Shown here: positions 32,640-34,001 of the stretch, piece by piece
Layout of the letters: every line of letters begins with the position of its first letter
How positions within the stretch are numbered: position 1 is the stretch's first letter
Assembly: GCF_000003605.2 (NCBI RefSeq)
Contig: NW_003123412.1
Coordinates: forward strand, 360,164 to 394,164
Direction of reading: 5' to 3'
DNA: 34,001 nt
Origin: Saccoglossus kowalevskii
Taxonomy: Eukaryota > Hemichordata > Enteropneusta > Harrimaniidae
Made by a program: the position numbers and the translations under genes
The notes under the pieces: model-generated
Seen by the model: only the letters and a program-made list of their open reading frames with translations
The model's database searches: none
What the model was told of the DNA's origin: nothing

Positions 32640-32715
32640 ATCCCCTAAAAAGATGGTTCAGGTTTTGTTCAAAATTGGCAATTCATTTAAAGCCTTCCAT
32701 GACAACCAAAATCAA
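32640..32715 (+). CDS. Exon-like stretch on the plus strand, unrecognised
   Basis: It is bounded by an acceptor (TTTCACTTTCAG) and a donor (AATCAA|GTGAGTGTG). An ATG at 32653 opens exactly 21 codons to the donor: MVQVLFKIGNSFKAFHDNQN plus Q. This could be the first coding exon of a gene running right, divergent from the SLIMP-like gene. I found no partner exon and do not recognise the peptide, so chance is a real alternative. Confidence 0.22.
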
Positions 32716-33892
32716 GTGAGTGTGTATTAGTACTGCCAAGATTAGCAACACATCGTAACCATGTAATTGTTTTGTGTTACAAAAACTGTAAAATGTGCAA
32801 CTTAATAACAATTATACTTTTACAAAAAAACGTTGAGTCAAAGAGGCTAAGGCCAATTTTTGGGAATGATGCAAATACTCCGTACAAAGGAGACTGGTTA
32901 CTGGTTTCGTAACTAGTCTTGTGATTGGTTGTTGACACATTCTGAACAGGCCACGCCTCCAACTCTGCCGTGGTTTCGGGGCAACCGTTAATTATTCATA
33001 AATGGAGTCAATTTGTGTAGTTTTCTTGATTTAATCTGAAGATATCGGTCAAATATAGGTATGGCTTTGGCAAAATTTGAAAGAGCAACCAATATTCTTC
33101 AAGCTGGCATTTTTTTTTAGATTTTATTTTTCATTCTGTTTGACTGTTTTTTCGAGTTTAAAAATCGTGAGCTGACTGGAGCCTTCATCCCTTGTCTATT
33201 TCTTACACTAGATACCAGCCGATACCCCCTCCAACTCATAGGGACTGCGTACACTTCATCATAGTTCCTGGGCTCCCTGTGAGCAGCCATGGAAAAACCT
33301 AATATTAGCCAGCTCAGTTTCTAAGCAGTTTCTTGGGCATCATTTTCTATCACCGAATGGTTGTTTCTCTATTTATTAATACCAGGGTCGAGAAAGGTAA
33401 ACATATAGGCAAACAAAAAACATGCATGACAAATTTTAAAGTGTATCATATGAATATAAAATATAAAACACTTTTTTTATGTCTTTCTCTTCGTAATTAC
33501 ATGCTGTGGCCAGATGTTATGAATATTTGTTTCTGGACAGTGTTTAGATTGAATTTTGCTGGAGAGAAATGCAAATAGTTCGTGTTTGTTTGTTGGTTTG
33601 GGCTTGCAAGTTTGATCTAGCCAGCCACGTGTACCTTGTTGACTAATTGTTGCTATGATGGTGGTATATGTGTCCATTGTTAGGGAAACCACTTCTATAT
33701 ATTTACATTGTGTTAGCATGTAAATGTCGCCCTCTGTAGTCCTTTACTGTAATTTCTTTATATACGATGTTTTTTTGTTTTTTTTTGTTTGTTTTTTTTA
33801 CGTTGGTGGCGTAGTAAGTGAGTTGCATGTGATTTTCGCGCTCCTGTATATTCCAAATTATCACATTTTTGCTGAATATTATATCGATAATC
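32716..33892. other. Gene-poor stretch at the right
   Basis: Apart from a CCAAT-like GATTGGT near 32923 and a CTCF-like motif near 33727 I see nothing definite. The open frames are short and unsupported. T-rich runs lie near 33110, 33470 and 33770. Confidence 0.5.
33727..33740 (-). promoter_or_regulatory. CTCF-like motif, reverse orientation
   Basis: The minus strand reads ACTACAGAGGGCGA, matching the AGRKGGC core of the CTCF consensus. This is only a motif match. Confidence 0.25.
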
Positions 33893-34001
33893 ATGAAATG
33901 TGAGGACTGTGATATGAAGAGGAATGTCAGGTTGTGCCAGGGTGATATTATGCTGTGTACTAAGTGTGAAACTCAGAGATTCAGAAAAGATCCATCTTCG
34001 A
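33893..34001 (+). CDS. Start of a Cys-rich, zinc-finger-like protein, cut by the window edge
   Basis: The open frame begins with ATG at 33893 and is still open at the edge (36 codons visible). It has Cys-x2-Cys (MKCEDCDMK), a central LCQGD, then MLCTKCETQRF. Pairs of Cys-x2-Cys around a Cys suggest a small zinc-binding fold like B-box or PHD-type N-termini. Such short CxxC..LCxGD..LCxxC modules recall N-termini of transposon-associated proteins in marine invertebrates, from general recall only. No splice site lies within the visible part, and the gene runs right, away from the SLIMP-like gene. Confidence 0.5.
   Translation, partial: MKCEDCDMKRNVRLCQGDIMLCTKCETQRFRKDPSS

Overview
This is AT-rich, intron-rich, repeat-laden animal nuclear DNA. 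Short exons with GT..AG introns, many small inverted-repeat elements and several tandem arrays point to an invertebrate metazoan, plausibly marine (hemichordate, echinoderm, mollusc or similar). The exact phylum cannot be settled from the sequence alone. No bacterial, plasmid, phage or CRISPR content was seen.

Two genes can be modelled end to end on the minus strand, with every exon in phase. (1) CMTR2, the cap-2 mRNA ribose 2'-O-methyltransferase, has 13 coding exons between 16853 and 3756 and a predicted length of about 793 aa (human about 770). It also has a probable 5' non-coding exon near 18.68 kb. (2) A mitochondrial seryl-tRNA synthetase paralogue has 16 coding exons between 32209 and 21677 and a predicted length of 528 aa (human SARS2 518). 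It keeps the SerRS layout and the tRNA-arm coiled coil but has lost the class II motif 2 Arg-x-Glu, the serine-site Thr-x-Glu and the motif 3 Arg. That is the pattern of SLIMP, a catalytically dead SerRS paralogue described from insects. It is the most interesting object in the window.

Layout: 1-1286 repeats without a recognised gene; 1287-2630 probable 3' end of an unrecognised plus-strand gene with a poly(A) signal; 2631-3755 CMTR2 3' UTR or intergenic; 3756-18.7 kb CMTR2; 18.8-21.2 kb intergenic with small elements; 21.24-32.3 kb the SLIMP-like gene; 32.35-32.51 kb a TTAA-flanked MITE upstream of its promoter; 32.6-33.9 kb mostly empty with one plus-strand exon-like stretch; 33893 to the edge, the start of a Cys-rich plus-strand reading frame.

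A recurrent theme is tandem duplication seeded at exon edges: the acceptor and start of CMTR2 exon 8 (about seven 70-80 bp units), the acceptor of CMTR2 exon 13 (43 bp duplication), and the SLIMP-like stop codon, which lies in a 28 bp minisatellite. Introns hold a decayed mariner with intact ends and a nested retroposon-like tail, at least five MITE-like families, and a 157 bp satellite running out of a 488 bp assembly gap. A second 50 bp gap lies inside a SLIMP-like exon; its flanks share 26 bp, and collapsing them restores the reading frame.
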